A DNA stretch of 64,000 nucleotides. Origin: Ancistrus triradiatus. Taxonomy: Eukaryota > Chordata > Actinopteri > Siluriformes > Loricariidae. Positions within the stretch are counted from its first letter, which is position 1; each line of letters begins with the position of its first letter. Positions 22,088 through 32,857 of the stretch are shown here, in pieces. The translations under genes and the position numbers were made by a program. Below the pieces are notes generated by a model. It had not been told where the DNA came from. It did not search any database and saw only the letters and a list, made by a program, of their open reading frames with translations. Location: contig JAJAGP010000761.1 of assembly GCA_025084515.1 (NCBI GenBank), positions 237,899 to 301,898 of the forward strand. Reading direction: 5' to 3'.

Positions 22088-22560
22088 TAATTAATGTATA
22101 AGTCCAAATGGAGCATGATTCGCATTATCCAACAACAACAACAAAAAAATCACTCAATAGAATAATCTAGCAGCAACATTTCAAGGACCTTATGGCATTG
22201 TGTCCTTTTCAGAAGACCTGATAAGCATGACACCTTGCATCATTGCTCCTGATGAGAATCAAGATGTCACCAGCACTAGTAGGCAGATGTGTAGAACAGT
22301 CCCTTTTATCTGAAACAGAAGGTATATGTTAAGCCTGACAAACATGTTCAGATCTGACAGAACTGATCTAAACCACAGGTTACAATTTGTCCCATCTAAC
22401 AAGCACTGGCTCTCATCCTAAACAAAAGTCTGTCTGTGCTTTCCTCCATCACACCATCTGCTGCTAGGACCTATCCAACATTCACATTGAGATTGTCATC
22501 TTCCCATATTCTCTATGCTCCTCTGAATCACTCCCAAACCCAGAAACCCATGCACAATTA
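22088..22560. other. No recognised feature
   Basis: No repeat I recognise and no convincing frame. Confidence 0.4.
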
Positions 22561-22686
22561 ACTACTACCCCTGGCAAAATTGTTGGAATCACCATGCTTG
22601 AACAAATCATATCATCATATGACACCAAACAATTTTGCTTAATAACTCAAGATTGTGGCTCCATGAATCATATCTCAAACGAATAA
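22561..22686 (+). mobile_element. Family G DNA transposon, terminal fragment
   Basis: Begins ctacccctggcaaaattgtt, then ggaatcacca, the terminal phrase of family G, and stops before the GC-rich block at 22,700. Confidence 0.5.
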
Positions 22687-23304
22687 AATTATATTAATTC
22701 ATATTTTGAGGATGTCCAGAACACACCGCCCCTCCCGGAGGACGTCCAGAGTGCACAGCCTTTCCCAGAGGATGTCCAGGTTCCTTTGTTCCCAGAGGAC
22801 ATCCCAAGCACCTTGTCTGTTTCTCTTCAGCGGACACCCGTTCCAGTTCAGGAGGTTGTCCAGTGCACCTTGTTCACCCCAGAAGACGTCCAGAGCTGCC
22901 CACTTTTTTCCGAGGACGTCCGCTTTTCCTTCAGGGACTTCTCCTTCTGTGCCACACAAAAGACATCCACGCCATTTCCGAGGACTCCCGTCTCTGAGCC
23001 TGACTCCTCCCCGATCACTAGCAACCCGACGGCAACACCACTTGCCAGCTTCTCAAAGGTCCCGATCGCCTGCAACTTGATGGTGACGCCAATCACCAGC
23101 AATTTCATGCCAGCAGCCAGTTCAACGTTCCCCCAGGGACTCCAGGTCATGGACCGCACCCCCCTGCCTTGGCTCCCTGTGCTCCGGACTCGTATCCTGG
23201 TTTGTCTCCTGCTCTTTGTCCTAGTATCCCAGTCTCTGTTTCCTTGTGTTCTTTCTGGTTTCTCTGGTTTCTTGTCCCATGTTTTAGCTTTGTCTGATGT
23301 CTAG
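22687..23304 (+). pseudogene. Pro/Ser-rich open frame with repeated PEDVQ motif, probable retroelement fragment
   Basis: The frame is open from 22,687 to a TAG at 23,302-23,304 (206 codons). The first ATG is at 22,786, giving 172 codons. The N-terminal third repeats a short motif: EDVQNTPPLPEDVQSAQP, then FPEDVQ, FPEDIP, TPEDVQ and SEDVR. The middle is Ser/Thr/Pro-rich with two PITSN-type repeats. The C-terminal tail is hydrophobic and probably reads into LTR DNA. Base composition is much more GC-rich than the flanks. I do not recognise the protein. The pyrimidine-rich sequence and polyadenylation signal that follow point to the 3' part of an LTR element. No catalytic motif is present. Confidence 0.45.
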
Positions 23305-23535
23305 CTTTCTGTTTGTTTAGTTAGCCTGTTTGCTTGTTAGCTGAGTGTGTGTGGTCTTTGGTAGCATTAGCCTTGGTTTCAGTCTTATGTATTATTGGTT
23401 GTTAGCTGTTTCTGTTTGTCTTCTAAGTTTAGGTTTGCTTGTTCTGTTTATGATTTTCACTGTTTTCTGTAAATAAACACGAGTCACTTGGACTTACATC
23501 TGCCTCCTTTGTCTTTCCATGCCAAGAGCGTGACG
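23160..23535 (+). mobile_element. LTR-like 3' end with polyadenylation signal
   Basis: A T/G/C-rich run (ggtttgtctcctgctctttg, ggtttctctggtttcttgtc) leads to gtaaataaacacgag at about 23,468 and ends gagcgtgacgcc near 23,535. This is like the R-U5 part of fish LTRs. The 5' boundary is not defined, and it overlaps the end of the preceding frame. Confidence 0.45.
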
Positions 23536-24079
23536 CCATGAAAACATCATGGACAGTACTTTTAAGAATGCAGCAAGTTTCAAGCATAAAGAACACACCC
23601 CCTAGTTTGGCCTGAGTGAAATTGCTTTGCATATAGTACAACCTGTTGAAGAGTGAAATCCACACCTATTCACTAAAGTTCTGAGCTTATGAGAGACACT
23701 GGACAGACACTGTAGTATATTAGAAGCTAATGCCACAAGAGATTACGTTGCATTCGATGTTAATCTTAACCAAAGGGTAATCCAAATAGAAAGATCAATT
23801 ACAGGCAATGGTCAGAACAACTGAGAACTGAAGCCTATTGGAACAAATATTTACTAATATTTCTGTAGGTTTACATCAATTATACTCTGAAACTGTATTA
23901 TCTTTTCCAGTCTTGTTATTGTTCACTATTGCCATTAAACCATGACTCACATATCAGGATGCTCGAATGGTTGTGTGATTAGCTACATAATGTTGATTAT
24001 CACTAAAAAGGGGCCTTAATACGAGGTCCTATTAATTTAGAATGGTTAAGCAAAGTTAATAAACTGACAACTCATTTTT

Positions 24080-24083
<4 letters not shown>
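23536..24083. other. No recognised feature
   Basis: AT-rich with no repeat or frame that I recognise. Confidence 0.4.

Positions 24084-24132
<49 letters not shown>
24084..24132. repeat. (CA)n microsatellite
   Basis: About 24 uninterrupted CA units. Confidence 0.98.
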
Positions 24133-24134
<2 letters not shown>

Positions 24135-25365
24135 CTTACATGTGAATTAGTGCGTGCATGAAAATAGAAGCCAGCAATCAATTACCTATGTAATTTGTAT
24201 GCAAATTAAGCAGGTTATTACTTTTTGTTAATATTAAAATATCTCAATGTCGGATGTGATTAATCTTGTAATGCCCATGTCTCTCTCTTGCTCACTGTCT
24301 CTTGATCAGAGATCATGTTCTCTATAAGGTCGGTGTAATTTAGACAGCATCTGGAGGAGCCTGTATGAAACAAGACACAATCACACAGGTGGCTTGCCCC
24401 ATTCCATTTCCCACAATTATCCTGTTCTGTTTGATTAGGAGAGGATTTTTTTTTTTTTGGCAGCAAGACTCAAGCATTAATTGAGGATTTTCTCAGACAG
24501 CGCTGTCTGTTTTTCCACTAATATCTTGTTGCACTGTTCTTACAATTAAAGCTGACACTACACTGTAACCTGACAGCTTAAGACATCAGGTTATTCGACA
24601 TTACATTTCATACAAACATTACATTATAATCGATGCTGTCTTAGCAGACCGTTTACCTTCTTCATCAAAGTTAATCAAGCATGATGTTTTTGAGCCGGTA
24701 AATTAAGCCGCAGGTTTTTTTTTTTTTTTTTTTTATCCCTGTGGTACACAAAGGAGCTAATTCTGCTATGCCAGCCTCTGTTTACTAAGAAGAAGCATGT
24801 CAAATTCTTATTAACACAAACACACACAGAGACACACTTTATAAAAGAGATTTAACACCTATTCTTTTACATAAAGTGATTTTGAATGAATATGCTATTG
24901 TGGTGTTGTAACTAAGCTCCGGCTTATCTGTAATAGCTCCGTGGATTATGGAAATGTTCTCTTTTTTTCCTTTCTCTCCTTCTCACTTGTCACCACACTG
25001 TGGTTTATAAGTGTATCTCTATGCAGATGATCCATTAGCTACATTTGCAGCGAGCAGTTTGACCCCATTTGGTGTTGTGTCTAAGTACCTCACCACAGGA
25101 TTATACTGTTATACATGTTTGTTATACAGTGCTATTACTAGAAGGTGAAGCATAAATAAGTAGGTATTGTTGAATGTTCCATCATCAGGCATAGGTTGTA
25201 CAAGCTTTAAAATTGTTATAAAATAATACATTTAAGGACAACTGGAACTTACATACACTGTTATATACTGTTTGTTATATATAACCTAGATATATATTGT
25301 GTTTAGGCACACATACCTTTTATCTACAATTGCTGACTGTGTTAGGTACAGCCTGCAGCCCTGAT
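24133..25365. other. Repeat-poor; candidate conserved non-coding sequence
   Basis: No transposon was found. It includes an octamer-like tatgcaaattaagcagg (about 24,198) and several TAAT cores, with poly-T runs at 24,447 and 24,717. It is not coding. Conservation is a guess. Confidence 0.2.
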
Positions 25366-25569
25366 ATGCACAGTTTGTCAAAGAGATAGATAGAAATATG
25401 TTATTGATCCACAGGGGAAAAGGTTGGTTTCATAATATCAAACTGCAAAACTACAAGACAAGGTACCATTAAAAATGTAAGGTGCAGATAACATTAAATG
25501 GGCAGTCACATTAAACCTTCATGCATATATGTATAGTACAGTATTAAAAATTATGCTGGGTCTATTGTT

Positions 25570-25765
25570 CATTTACATGTATTTCATTCAGTAGACATCC
25601 TTATCCAGAGCACCTTACAATTTATACAATCTTTCAATATAAGCAATAGTGGGTTAAAAGCCTTACTCAAGGACCCAAGAGCAGCAGCTTGGCAGAGGGG
25701 GGATTTGAACCCTGAATATTGTGGTCCACAGTCCAGTACGTTAACCGCTAGGCCACCACAGTTCA
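25570..25765 (+). repeat. SINE-like repeat P, copy 3
   Basis: Phrases catttacatgtatttcattc, cttatccagagcaccttaca, cttactcaaggacccaagag, ggatttgaaccctgaat and gctaggccaccacag follow the P order. It sits within LINE-2. Confidence 0.8.
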
Positions 25766-26350
25766 TGCATTTAGACTAGGGTAATGTCCACATGCTGGTA
25801 AGAAATATTATGAAATTAAATAGTGGCTGGTAGAAGGATTTTCAATAGCACAGCGATGGAATGAGTCTATTGAAGGTCCTCTTAGATACAACACCATGGA
25901 GGGAATGATCGAGATTTGCCAAGATATTTCCTGCTTTGCTACTCTTCTCCATTACTTTGTTATGTCTTCTCTGGACTTATGTTAACAGTGCATCAGTATG
26001 GTCAGCCAAGTCCAGTTTCATTAAGGTGAACCACCAGGTATGACTGCACCATCTCCTCTACCTCCCCCTGAATGATGACTGGCATTAGTGGATGCCAGAT
26101 GCCCTGACATGCCAGAAACACACCACTAGCTCCTTTTTCTTGTTGATGAAAAAGGACAACAGCATTCTATACTCTGACTCGCCCCCACTGAGAATGCATC
26201 CCACAACAAAGGAGACATCAGATAGAAAAGGGACTGTTCACTGGGGTGCATCATTCCTACACACCACAGTTTTGGAGCCTCACAAAGTGTGGTCTGGTAG
26301 TAAGGTAGGCCATAATCCAGAAAACAGTGGTGGAGAGCACCAACATTGCC

Positions 26351-26566
26351 TTAAGTTTGTTTCCCAGTAAGAGGGGCCAAATGGTGATTAAGGCATTTGG
26401 AAACATAGAGGATGAACCTCACTATTGTTCTGGCTTCATTCAGGTGTGAATAGGCTATGTGAACCATGTAAATTAAAGCATCACCCACACCAATGTGCTT
26501 CTGGTATGCAAAGTATGGGGGGTCTTGGTTGTCCATGGTCAAGGCTCCAAGCTGTCCAAGACCCAT
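26351..26566 (-). pseudogene. LINE-2 reverse transcriptase fragment
   Basis: A 71-codon frame covering the reverse-transcriptase fingers/palm region: PPYFAYQKHIGVGDALIY is the usual QFAYQxxxGVDDA block, then HIAYSHLNEARTIVRFILY. The expected FDFSSAF catalytic strand is replaced by unrelated residues. In the following sequence (about 26,300) the fragment TTVFWIMAYLTTRPHFVRL corresponds to the WIxDYLTxRPQxV block. The F/Y-x-DD catalytic block is not visible. It is inactive. Confidence 0.7.
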
Positions 26567-27201
26567 CTCTCAAAAGTTGTCCATAAATGTGAGGTGAGTA
26601 CCACAGGTCTGTTGTCTTTAGGTCCATTGGAACAGCATAGCTGTTGAACTGGAACTATGCAAGGGGTCTTCAAGAACTGTCTGAAAGATGAACTTTCTGT
26701 ACCTTTACATCAAAACAGATACTGTAGCACCCCACTGAGTTGGCTGGCACAGGTTTTCAATACCCTGTGGCTGACTCCATCCAGCCCCATAGCCTTGACC
26801 AAGTTTTTCCAGCTCTGTCCTTACCTGACAGCAGAGACAGTTACAATGTACCATGGAGATGATGTCATCAGTTTTCAAAAGTTGAAAGAATGAATAGTGG
26901 AGGGCTGCTAGTTTATCTGAGAATTCATTTGAAAATCCAAATGAAAATCCCCTCCCACCATACTATTTCCAGCCTGATTGAAGCCAATGATGGTTCTCAG
27001 TCCAATAAGTACCCCCTTCCAATTGTTTTTGTGGGGTTTTTTTTAGCTAACACTTCAGAATTTTCCTGACCTCTTCCTTATCTCCCACTTCCCTCTGCTT
27101 TTTATTTTGGAGAAATGTAATAGCTTTTGTGATCCATGGTTTGATGTTGGGGAAACAGTGCACTGTCTTTGTTGGTAATGCATTCTCCATGCAAATATAT
27201 A

Positions 27202-28659
27202 CAGTGGTGTGAAAAAGTGTTTGCCCCCTTCCTGATTTCCTTTTTTTTTTTTGCATGTTTGTCACACTGAAGTGTTTCAGAAAATCAAACCAATTTAATT
27301 ATTAGACAAAGACAACACAAGTAAACACAAAATGGAGTTTTTAAATGAAGGTGTTTATTATTAAGGAAAAAAAAATCCAAACCTACATGGCCCTGTGTGA
27401 AAAAGTGACTGCCTCTAGCCACATTACTGCCAAACCTGTTCTCAATCAGGACATCACTTAAATAGGACCTGCCTGACAAAGTGAGGTACACCAAAAGATC
27501 CTTAAAAGCTACACATTATGCCGAGATCCAAAGAAATTCAGAAACAATCGAGAAAGAAAATAATTGAGATATATCAGTTTGGAAAGGATTGTAAAGCCAT
27601 TTCTAAAGCTTTGGAACTTCAGCAAACTACAGTGAGAGCCAATATCCACAAATGGCAAAGACATGGAACAGTCGTGAACCTTCCCAGGAGTCGCCGGCCG
27701 ACCAAAATTACCCGAAATGCGCAGCGGCGACTCATCCAAGAGGTCACAAAAGACCCCACAACATCATCCAAAGAACTGCAGGCCTCACTTGCCTCATTTA
27801 AAGTCAGTGTTCATTACTCCACCATAAGAAAGAGACTGGGCAAAAATGGCCTGCATGGCAGAGTTCCAAGATGAAAACCACTGCTGAGCAAAAAGAACAT
27901 TAAAGTTCATCTCAATTTTTCCAAAACACATCATGATGATCCCCAAGACTTTTGCGAAAACATTCTGTGGACTGACGAGACAAAAGTTGAACTCTTTGGA
28001 ATGTGTGTGTCCAATTACATCTGGCGTAAAAGTAACACAGCATTTCAGAAAAAGAACATTATACCAACAGTAAAATATAGTAGTAGTGTGATAGGGGTGG
28101 TAGGGGCTGTTTTGCTGCTTCAGGATATGGAAGACTTGCTGTGATAAATGAAACTATGAATTCTGCTGTCTACCAAAAAATCCTGAAGGAGAATGTCTGG
28201 CCATCTGTTCGTGACCTCAATGAACTTAGGTTCTGCAGCAGGACAATGATCCAAAACACACCAGCAAGTCCACCTCTGAATGGCTGAAGAAAAACAAAAT
28301 GAAGACTTTGGAGTGGCCTAGTCAAAGTCCTGGTCTGAATTCTATTGAGATGCTGTGGCATGACCGTTCCATAGGCCGTTCATGCTTGAAAACTCTCCAA
28401 TGTGGCTGAATTACAACAATTCTGCAATGATGAGTGGGTGAAAATTCTTCCACATCACTGTAAAAGACTCATTGTAAGTTATCGCAAATGCTTGTTGCAG
28501 TTGTTACTGCTTAGCGTTTTCTCCCTTAATAATAAACACCTTCATTTAAAAACTGCATTTTGTGTTTACTTGTGTTGTCTTTGACTAATATTTAAATTGA
28601 TGTTCTGAAACACTTAAGTGTGACAAACATGCAATTTAATAGGAAATCGGGAAGGGGGA
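27202..28659 (+). mobile_element. Tc1-like element family C
   Basis: The left end cagtggtgtgaaaaagtgtt follows TA. The right inverted repeat (gtgtgacaaacatgca, aggaaatcgggaaggggg) is present but its last about 25 bp are replaced by LINE-1 3' sequence. The length is 1.46 kb, close to full. It separates LINE-2 from LINE-1. Confidence 0.88.
27518..28135 (+). pseudogene. Tc1 family C transposase, one early stop, then further damage
   Basis: The ATG at 27,518 opens a 118-codon frame with both helix-turn-helix halves: KQSRKKIIEIYQFGKDCKA, ISKALELQQTTVRANIHKW, the linker LPRSRRPTKIT, and RRLIQEVTKDPTTSSKEL. A TGA at 27,872-27,874 ends it, but the same frame stays open and shows LLSKKNIKVHLNF and ILWTDETKVELFG with the first catalytic Asp. 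The frame fails near 28,140. Beyond that, in other frames, QQDNDPKHTSKS-like DNA (about 28,238) and a SPGLNSIEML segment (about 28,330) keep the second Asp and the Glu. It is one of the better preserved transposases here, but not functional. Confidence 0.82.
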
Positions 28660-29132
28660 CAGATATGAAACATAGTGAGTGCAAAGTTTGTTATGTGTGA
28701 GCAGAATATGTACAGTTAATATGTACATCAATGTGTAATATACAATGAAAGAAATTCAGTCTGTGCGAATATATGAATTATGCAGATACCATGTATGTTA
28801 AAATACTAGCAGGGCAGTGAATCACTTATGCTATTGGTGCAGAGTTTAGCAGGGTTACAGCCTCAGGGAAGAAGCTCTTCCTTAGGCTGCTGGTGGGAAA
28901 GCAGATACTTTTGTAATGCCTGCCAGATGGGAGGAGGGTGAAAAGTCAGTGATTAGGGTGGGAGGCATTCATAATGATGTTTCTTGTCCTGCTCAGACAG
29001 TGCTTGCAGTAAATGTTCTTGATGGTGAGTAACGGGGCACAAGTGACCCTTTGGGCAGTTTTCACCACCCGGTGGAGTGCTATCTATTCTGATGCTCACA
29101 ATGGTACAATGGTAGAAGTTTACTGATACCAC
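28660..29132 (-). mobile_element. LINE-1 (L2/CR1-like), 3' part with C-terminal coding end
   Basis: The minus strand encodes the distal end of a LINE pol: YHCTIVSIRIDSTPPGG, then a region corresponding to the R-x-C-R-x-K tail motifs (about 28,980-29,130), followed by a frame change into SAFPPAA-type sequence (about 28,890) and a 3' untranslated run. Its end meets Tc1-C at 28,659. Repeat P copy 4 separates it from the reverse-transcriptase part. Confidence 0.7.
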
Positions 29133-29290
29133 AGGGGACTGTGGTAGCCTAGCTAGCCTGGTGGATCCTTGAGCAAGACCCTTAATCCACAATTGCTTGG
29201 ATTGTAAAAGTTGTAATTGCTCTGATTGAATCAGGTGTAAGTTACTCCGGATAAGGGTAGAGTTAATAAATGCCTAGATGTAGATGTAGA
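29133..29290 (-). repeat. SINE-like repeat P, copy 4
   Basis: Reverse of the P order: ggactgtggtagcctagcta, ccttgagcaagacccttaat, ccacaattgcttggattg, ataagggtagagttaataaa. It lies inside LINE-1. Confidence 0.78.
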
Positions 29291-29721
29291 TATTGACCTA
29301 GATCTAGGTGACATTTAAGAATCTGTAGAACATAACAATGCTGGGATCAGCTGAGACTATTCAAAATGTGGATGGAGTATGTTGGTCATATTGGTATTGA
29401 TATTTGGTATTTGGATATACCAAGCTGGCTGAGCATGGAGATAAACCTTGAGGAGATCACAGTGTTAAATGCTGAGATGAAGTCAATGATCAGCATTCTA
29501 TGGTAATAGTTGTGATTATCCAGGTGGGTCAGGGTAGAGTGGAGTGCAGTAGAATTGGCATCCTCTGTTGCAATGGTGAACTGGTCTGGGTCCAATGTAG
29601 CAGGTAAACAGAATTTTAAGTGTAAGTGAACCAGTCTCTCAAAGCACTTGGTGATGATGAGGATGAGCACAACAAGATGGGAATCATTAAGGGCCATAGG
29701 AGGGAATTGCTTTGGCACTGG
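29291..29721 (-). pseudogene. LINE-1 reverse transcriptase core fragment
   Basis: The frame begins PVPKQFPPMALNDSHLVVL (the PVPKK...LNDYRPVAL block), followed by ITKCFERLVHLHL, LDPDQFTIATEDANS and RMLIIDFISAFNTV, where the Asp of the DFxSAFN strand is the first reverse-transcriptase catalytic Asp and is still present. The FxDD block is not found downstream, because the copy is cut by repeat P copy 4 and by deletion. It belongs with the pieces at 29,891-30,587 and 37,366-37,505. Confidence 0.8.
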
Positions 29722-29890
29722 CATGATGGTAGTCTAGCTTAGCTAACCCCACCTCTGCAAAGCTTCCACTGTTGGGTCCTTGAGCAAGATCCTTAATCCA
29801 CAATTGCTTGGGTTGTAAGATTGTACCAGTTCTAAGTCGCTCTCTGTATAAGGGCGTCTGCTAAATTACATAAATGTAAATGTAAATGGT
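29722..29890 (-). repeat. SINE-like repeat P, copy 5
   Basis: Reverse of the P order: gatggtagtctagcttagct, cactgttgggtccttgagca, ttaatccacaattgcttggg and gggcgtctgctaaattacat. It splits the LINE-1 reverse transcriptase between the FKTATI block (about 29,895) and the PVPKQ block (29,724). Confidence 0.82.
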
Positions 29891-30587
29891 GGCAGTCTTG
29901 AAACTACTAGGAGCAGGGTAGGGATTGAAGATGTCCATGAAGGCCTTAGCCAGGTTCTCAATGCCAGCTTCAAGCACATAATCAGGTATTCCATCAGGAA
30001 CAGCTGCCTTCCCTGCATTCACTCTGCTCAAGGTAAAGCAGACATCTGAGGTGGTGAGTGTGAGGAGCTGTTTGTCAGGTGATGGCTCCACATTGGTTAT
30101 GACCTCCCTATTTTTTCAGTCAAAGTGAGCATGGAAGTATTTAAGCTCATCAGAGAGGGAGGCAGACCAGGTCAGGGGCACAGTGTTGGATGGTTTGATA
30201 TTTGTGATTGTCTGAATGTGATTGTCTAAGGTCAGAGAAGTGAAAGTGCTCTTCAGTCCTCTGCTTGTAACAATATTTAGCCTGGAAGATTTTCCTTCTC
30301 AGGTTAGCCCTTGCATTTCTGGCCTTAAGCAGGAGGAAAACCATTCTGTTCATCCAGGTCGTCGGATTTGGAAAAGTTATTTTATTTATTTATTTATTTT
30401 GTGTGTAGTTGCTCTGAACACCTACTTGTTGGTATACATGTTAATGTTACCCAAGGAGATTTAGGTTGGAAAGTGCATTCAGCTCCTTCCAACCATATAT
30501 TTACAGTCTTTGTTGTAGGTTTCAGACCTTTTATGACTGAGGTGTACTTGGGTATCAGGAACAAAGAGAGATGGTCAGATTGTCCTA
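29891..30587 (-). pseudogene. LINE-1 endonuclease end, linker and reverse transcriptase N-terminus
   Basis: Just right of the Tc1 insertion point the minus strand reads GQSDHLSLFLIPKYTS, which holds the SDH motif of an apurinic/apyrimidinic-type LINE endonuclease. It is followed by PTTKTVNIWLEG and, after stops, a linker. The frame at 29,861-30,091 then gives LTLTTSDVCFTLSRVNAGKA, AVPDGIPDYVLEAG and FMDIFN, the usual N-terminal block of the reverse transcriptase. The 5' continuation of the same reading lies beyond the Tc1 at 37,366. Confidence 0.78.
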
Positions 30588-30806
30588 CAGTGGTGCTTGA
30601 AAGTTTGTGAACCCTTTAGAATTTTTTCTATTTCTGCATAAATATGACCAAAAACTTCATTAGATTTGCACACGAGTCATAAAAGTAGATAAAGAGAACC
30701 CAATTAAAAAATGAGACAAAAATATTATACTTGGTAATTTATTTATTGAGGAAAATGATCCAATATTACATATTAGTGAGTGGCAAAAGTATGTAAACCT
30801 TTGCTT

Positions 30807-31538
30807 TCAGTATCTGGTGTGACCCCCCTGTGCAGCAATAACTGCAACTAAACATTTCCTGTAACTGTTGATCAGTCCTGCACACCGGCTTGGAGGAATT
30901 TTAGCCCATTCCTCCATATACAACAGCTTCAACTTTGGGATGTTGGTGGGTTTCCTTACATTCAAGTCCTTCAACAACATTTCAGTTGGATTAAGGTCAG
31001 GATTTTGACTTGGCCATTCCAAAACATTAACTTTATTCTTCTTTAACCATTCTTTGGTAGAACAACTTGTGTGCTTAGGGTCATTGTCTTGCTGCATGAC
31101 TCACCTTCTCTTGAGATTCAGTTCATGGACAGATGTCCTGACATTTTCCTTTAAAATTCTCTGATATAAATCAGAATTCATTGCTCCATCAGTGATGGGA
31201 AGCTGTACTGACCCAGATGCAGCAAAACAGGCCCAAACCATGATACTACCACCACCATGTTTCACAGATGGGGTAAGGTTCTTACGCTGGGATGCAGTGT
31301 TTCCCTTTCTCCATACATATGCTTTTCTTTTAAACCAAAAAGTTCTATTTTGGTCTCATCCATCCACAAAACATTCTTCTAATAGACTTCTGGCTTGTCC
31401 ATGTTATCTTTAGCAAGCTGCAGATGAGCAGCAATGTTAATTTTGGAGAGCAGTGGCTATCTCCTTTAGATCCTGCCATGCACACCATTGTTGTTCAGTG
31501 TTCCTCTGATGGTGGACTCATGAACATTAACATTAGCC
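30807..31538 (-). pseudogene. Tc1 family A transposase, catalytic part left of the chromovirus
   Basis: The frame at 30,807-31,097 has QQDNDPKHTSCSTKEWLKK with the second catalytic Asp and EWPSQNPDLNPTEMLLKDL with the Glu retained. It then runs through INSYRKCLVAVIAAQGG to the C-terminus. Upstream of it, in other frames, the sequence near 31,330-31,380 covers the first Asp region (gtctcatccatccacaaaac, minus). A short deletion after LLKDL and several frameshifts make it inactive. Confidence 0.75.
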
Positions 31539-31919
31539 TGTTACGGGGGACCTAGGGGCACACCGAAAAAGAAGGAGATAACGGACCCAAGTGCAAGGGA
31601 GCTCCGCACAAAAGAGTGGGAAAACAAAAGCGGAGAACTGGTATAAGAGAATGAACAAAAAGGGCACACACCAGGTTTGTGTGTGAATGCTGCTGCAGAC
31701 TGCCAGCAACGGGATTCAAAACCAGAGTCACAGTCTCCGGGGGCGGGGATTCTACCACTGCGCCACGGATCCTGTGAATAGAAAGTGAACTGAAAGGGCT
31801 ATAAGCCAATGGCAAACAAAGGAGTCATTTCCAGGCGAACTCAGACAAAAGGAGCATTAGTTTTAAATAAGCATTAACGTAGAGAGCGGCCCCTAGCGGC
31901 GGGAATGCACCCTTTGATA
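31539..31919 (-). repeat. 3' LTR of the chromovirus, internally deleted
   Basis: 381 bp. It matches the first about 345 bp and the last about 35 bp of the right LTR, in plus-strand order, and lacks about 700 bp between gcattaacgtag and gcggcgggaatgc. On the coding strand it begins tatcaaaggg and ends gtaaca. It contains a tRNA-like segment at 31,711-31,765. Confidence 0.92.
31711..31765 (-). repeat. tRNA-like module inside the 3' LTR
   Basis: On the minus strand gtggcgcagtggtagaatcc is followed about 25 bp later by ggttttgaatcccg, giving an A-box/B-box-like spacing. The same module is at 35,990-36,045 in the other LTR, so it was part of the LTR before this insertion. Confidence 0.55.
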
Positions 31920-32640
31920 GTACCCCCCCAGGGGCAGCCCCTGACACCCCCAAGTCAGCGGCACGGCACCTCCGAAAGTCACGGATGAGGGCCCGGTCCA
32001 GGATGTGACGCGCCGGGACCCACGAATGTTCCTCAGGCCCGCGACTCTCCCAGTCCACCAAGTACTGGGTGCTACCCTGAATCTGGCGGGAGTCAAATAA
32101 CCGGCGGACCGTGTAGGCCGGGGACCCCTGGACAACCCGGGGAGGAGGAGGCAGCCTGGTCGGGACCCGGGTCTGGCAAAGGTAGGGCTTGAGCTGGGAA
32201 GTGTGGAACGTGGGGTGGATCTTCATAGAGGCGGGTAGGTCCAGCCGATAACTGACTGGGTTGACCCTGCAAAGTACCTTGAAGGGCCCCACGTATTTAG
32301 GAGCCAGCTTACCCGAGGATCCCTTCAAGGGGAGATCCCGAGCGGACAACCAGACGCGCTGGCCCGGGCGATAGGAGGGAGCGGGGCTGCGCTTGCGATC
32401 AGCCTGTCGGCGCATGGACTCCGCGCTACTTGTAAGGGCTGCCCGAGCCTTAAGCCAGGACTGCCGACACCGGTGGACGAACTGTCCGGCTGAGGAAACC
32501 CCCTGGCGAGGGAAGAGGGGAGGCTGGAAGCCGAACTGGCACTCAAATGGGGACATACCGAGGGCGGAATGCCACAGGGTGTTATGGGCAAATTCGGCCC
32601 ACGGCAGGTGCTCCGTCCACGTGGAGGGGTTACCCGTGGA
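31825..32640 (-). pseudogene. Chromovirus integrase C-terminal part and chromodomain
   Basis: This segment starts directly after a deletion in the integrase core. It reads STWTEHLPWAEFAHN and GMSPFECQFGFQPPLFP (end of the core), then RPGQRVWLSARDLPLK and KYVGPFKVLCRV (the GPF/Y module), HPTFHTSQLKPYL, and at about 31,985-32,120 a chromodomain: YTVRRLFDSR, QYLVDWESRG, EEHSWVPARHIL. Chromodomains of such elements are thought to steer integration toward modified histones. The frame runs on into the LTR and ends at 31,825. The chromodomain itself looks undamaged. Confidence 0.85.
31920..31934 (-). promoter_or_regulatory. Purine-rich tract before the 3' LTR
   Basis: On the coding strand, cccctgggggggtac lies immediately before the LTR start tatca. 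Its position and G-run fit the polypurine tract that primes plus-strand DNA synthesis in LTR retroelements. Confidence 0.6.
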
Positions 32641-32857
32641 CCCGAACAATGTGCCGGAGGATGAGGTCCGGCATCTCCCTGGCAGAGGGCAATTTGGGCA
32701 ATGCCACGAGCTTGCACCCCTTAGAAAATCGGTCCATTGCCACGAGGACGACCGTATTGCCCCTAGATGGGGGCAAGCCCATGACAAAGTCCAGGGAGAT
32801 GTGCGACCATGGACGAGCAGGGACAGGAAGAGGCTGAAGAAGGCCAGGGGGCCACAA
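32630..32857 (-). pseudogene. Chromovirus integrase core, N-terminal half only
   Basis: The frame has PPGLLQPLPVPARPWSHISL, then DFVMGLPPS with the first catalytic Asp of the DDE triad, MDRFSKGCKL, and LPSAREMPDLILRHIVRVHG. Directly after VHG, the roughly 60 residues that should hold the second Asp and the Glu are missing, and the reading passes in another frame to GNPSTWTEH. The integrase is therefore catalytically dead. Confidence 0.85.

Larger units (their letters stand above)
25366..27201 (-). mobile_element. LINE-2, L2/CR1-like non-LTR retrotransposon relic
   Basis: On the minus strand it runs from the linker between endonuclease and reverse transcriptase (NIKPWITKAITFLQNKK, then GDKEEVRK, near 27,060-27,150), through a reverse-transcriptase piece (FAYQKHIGVGDALIYMVH, near 26,490), to a 3' end cccctgtggatcaataaca then tatctatctc near 25,385. 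That tail, with gatcaataa and a TATC run, is usual for fish LINEs of this kind. The 5' part is missing at the junction with Tc1-C. Repeat P copy 3 (25,570-25,765) is inserted in the 3' part. There are numerous stops. Confidence 0.75.

Noticed and set aside
27202..28659. Active Tc1 transposon (family C)
   Set aside because: The frame has a TGA at 27,872, further frame breaks after 28,135, and the right terminus is lost.
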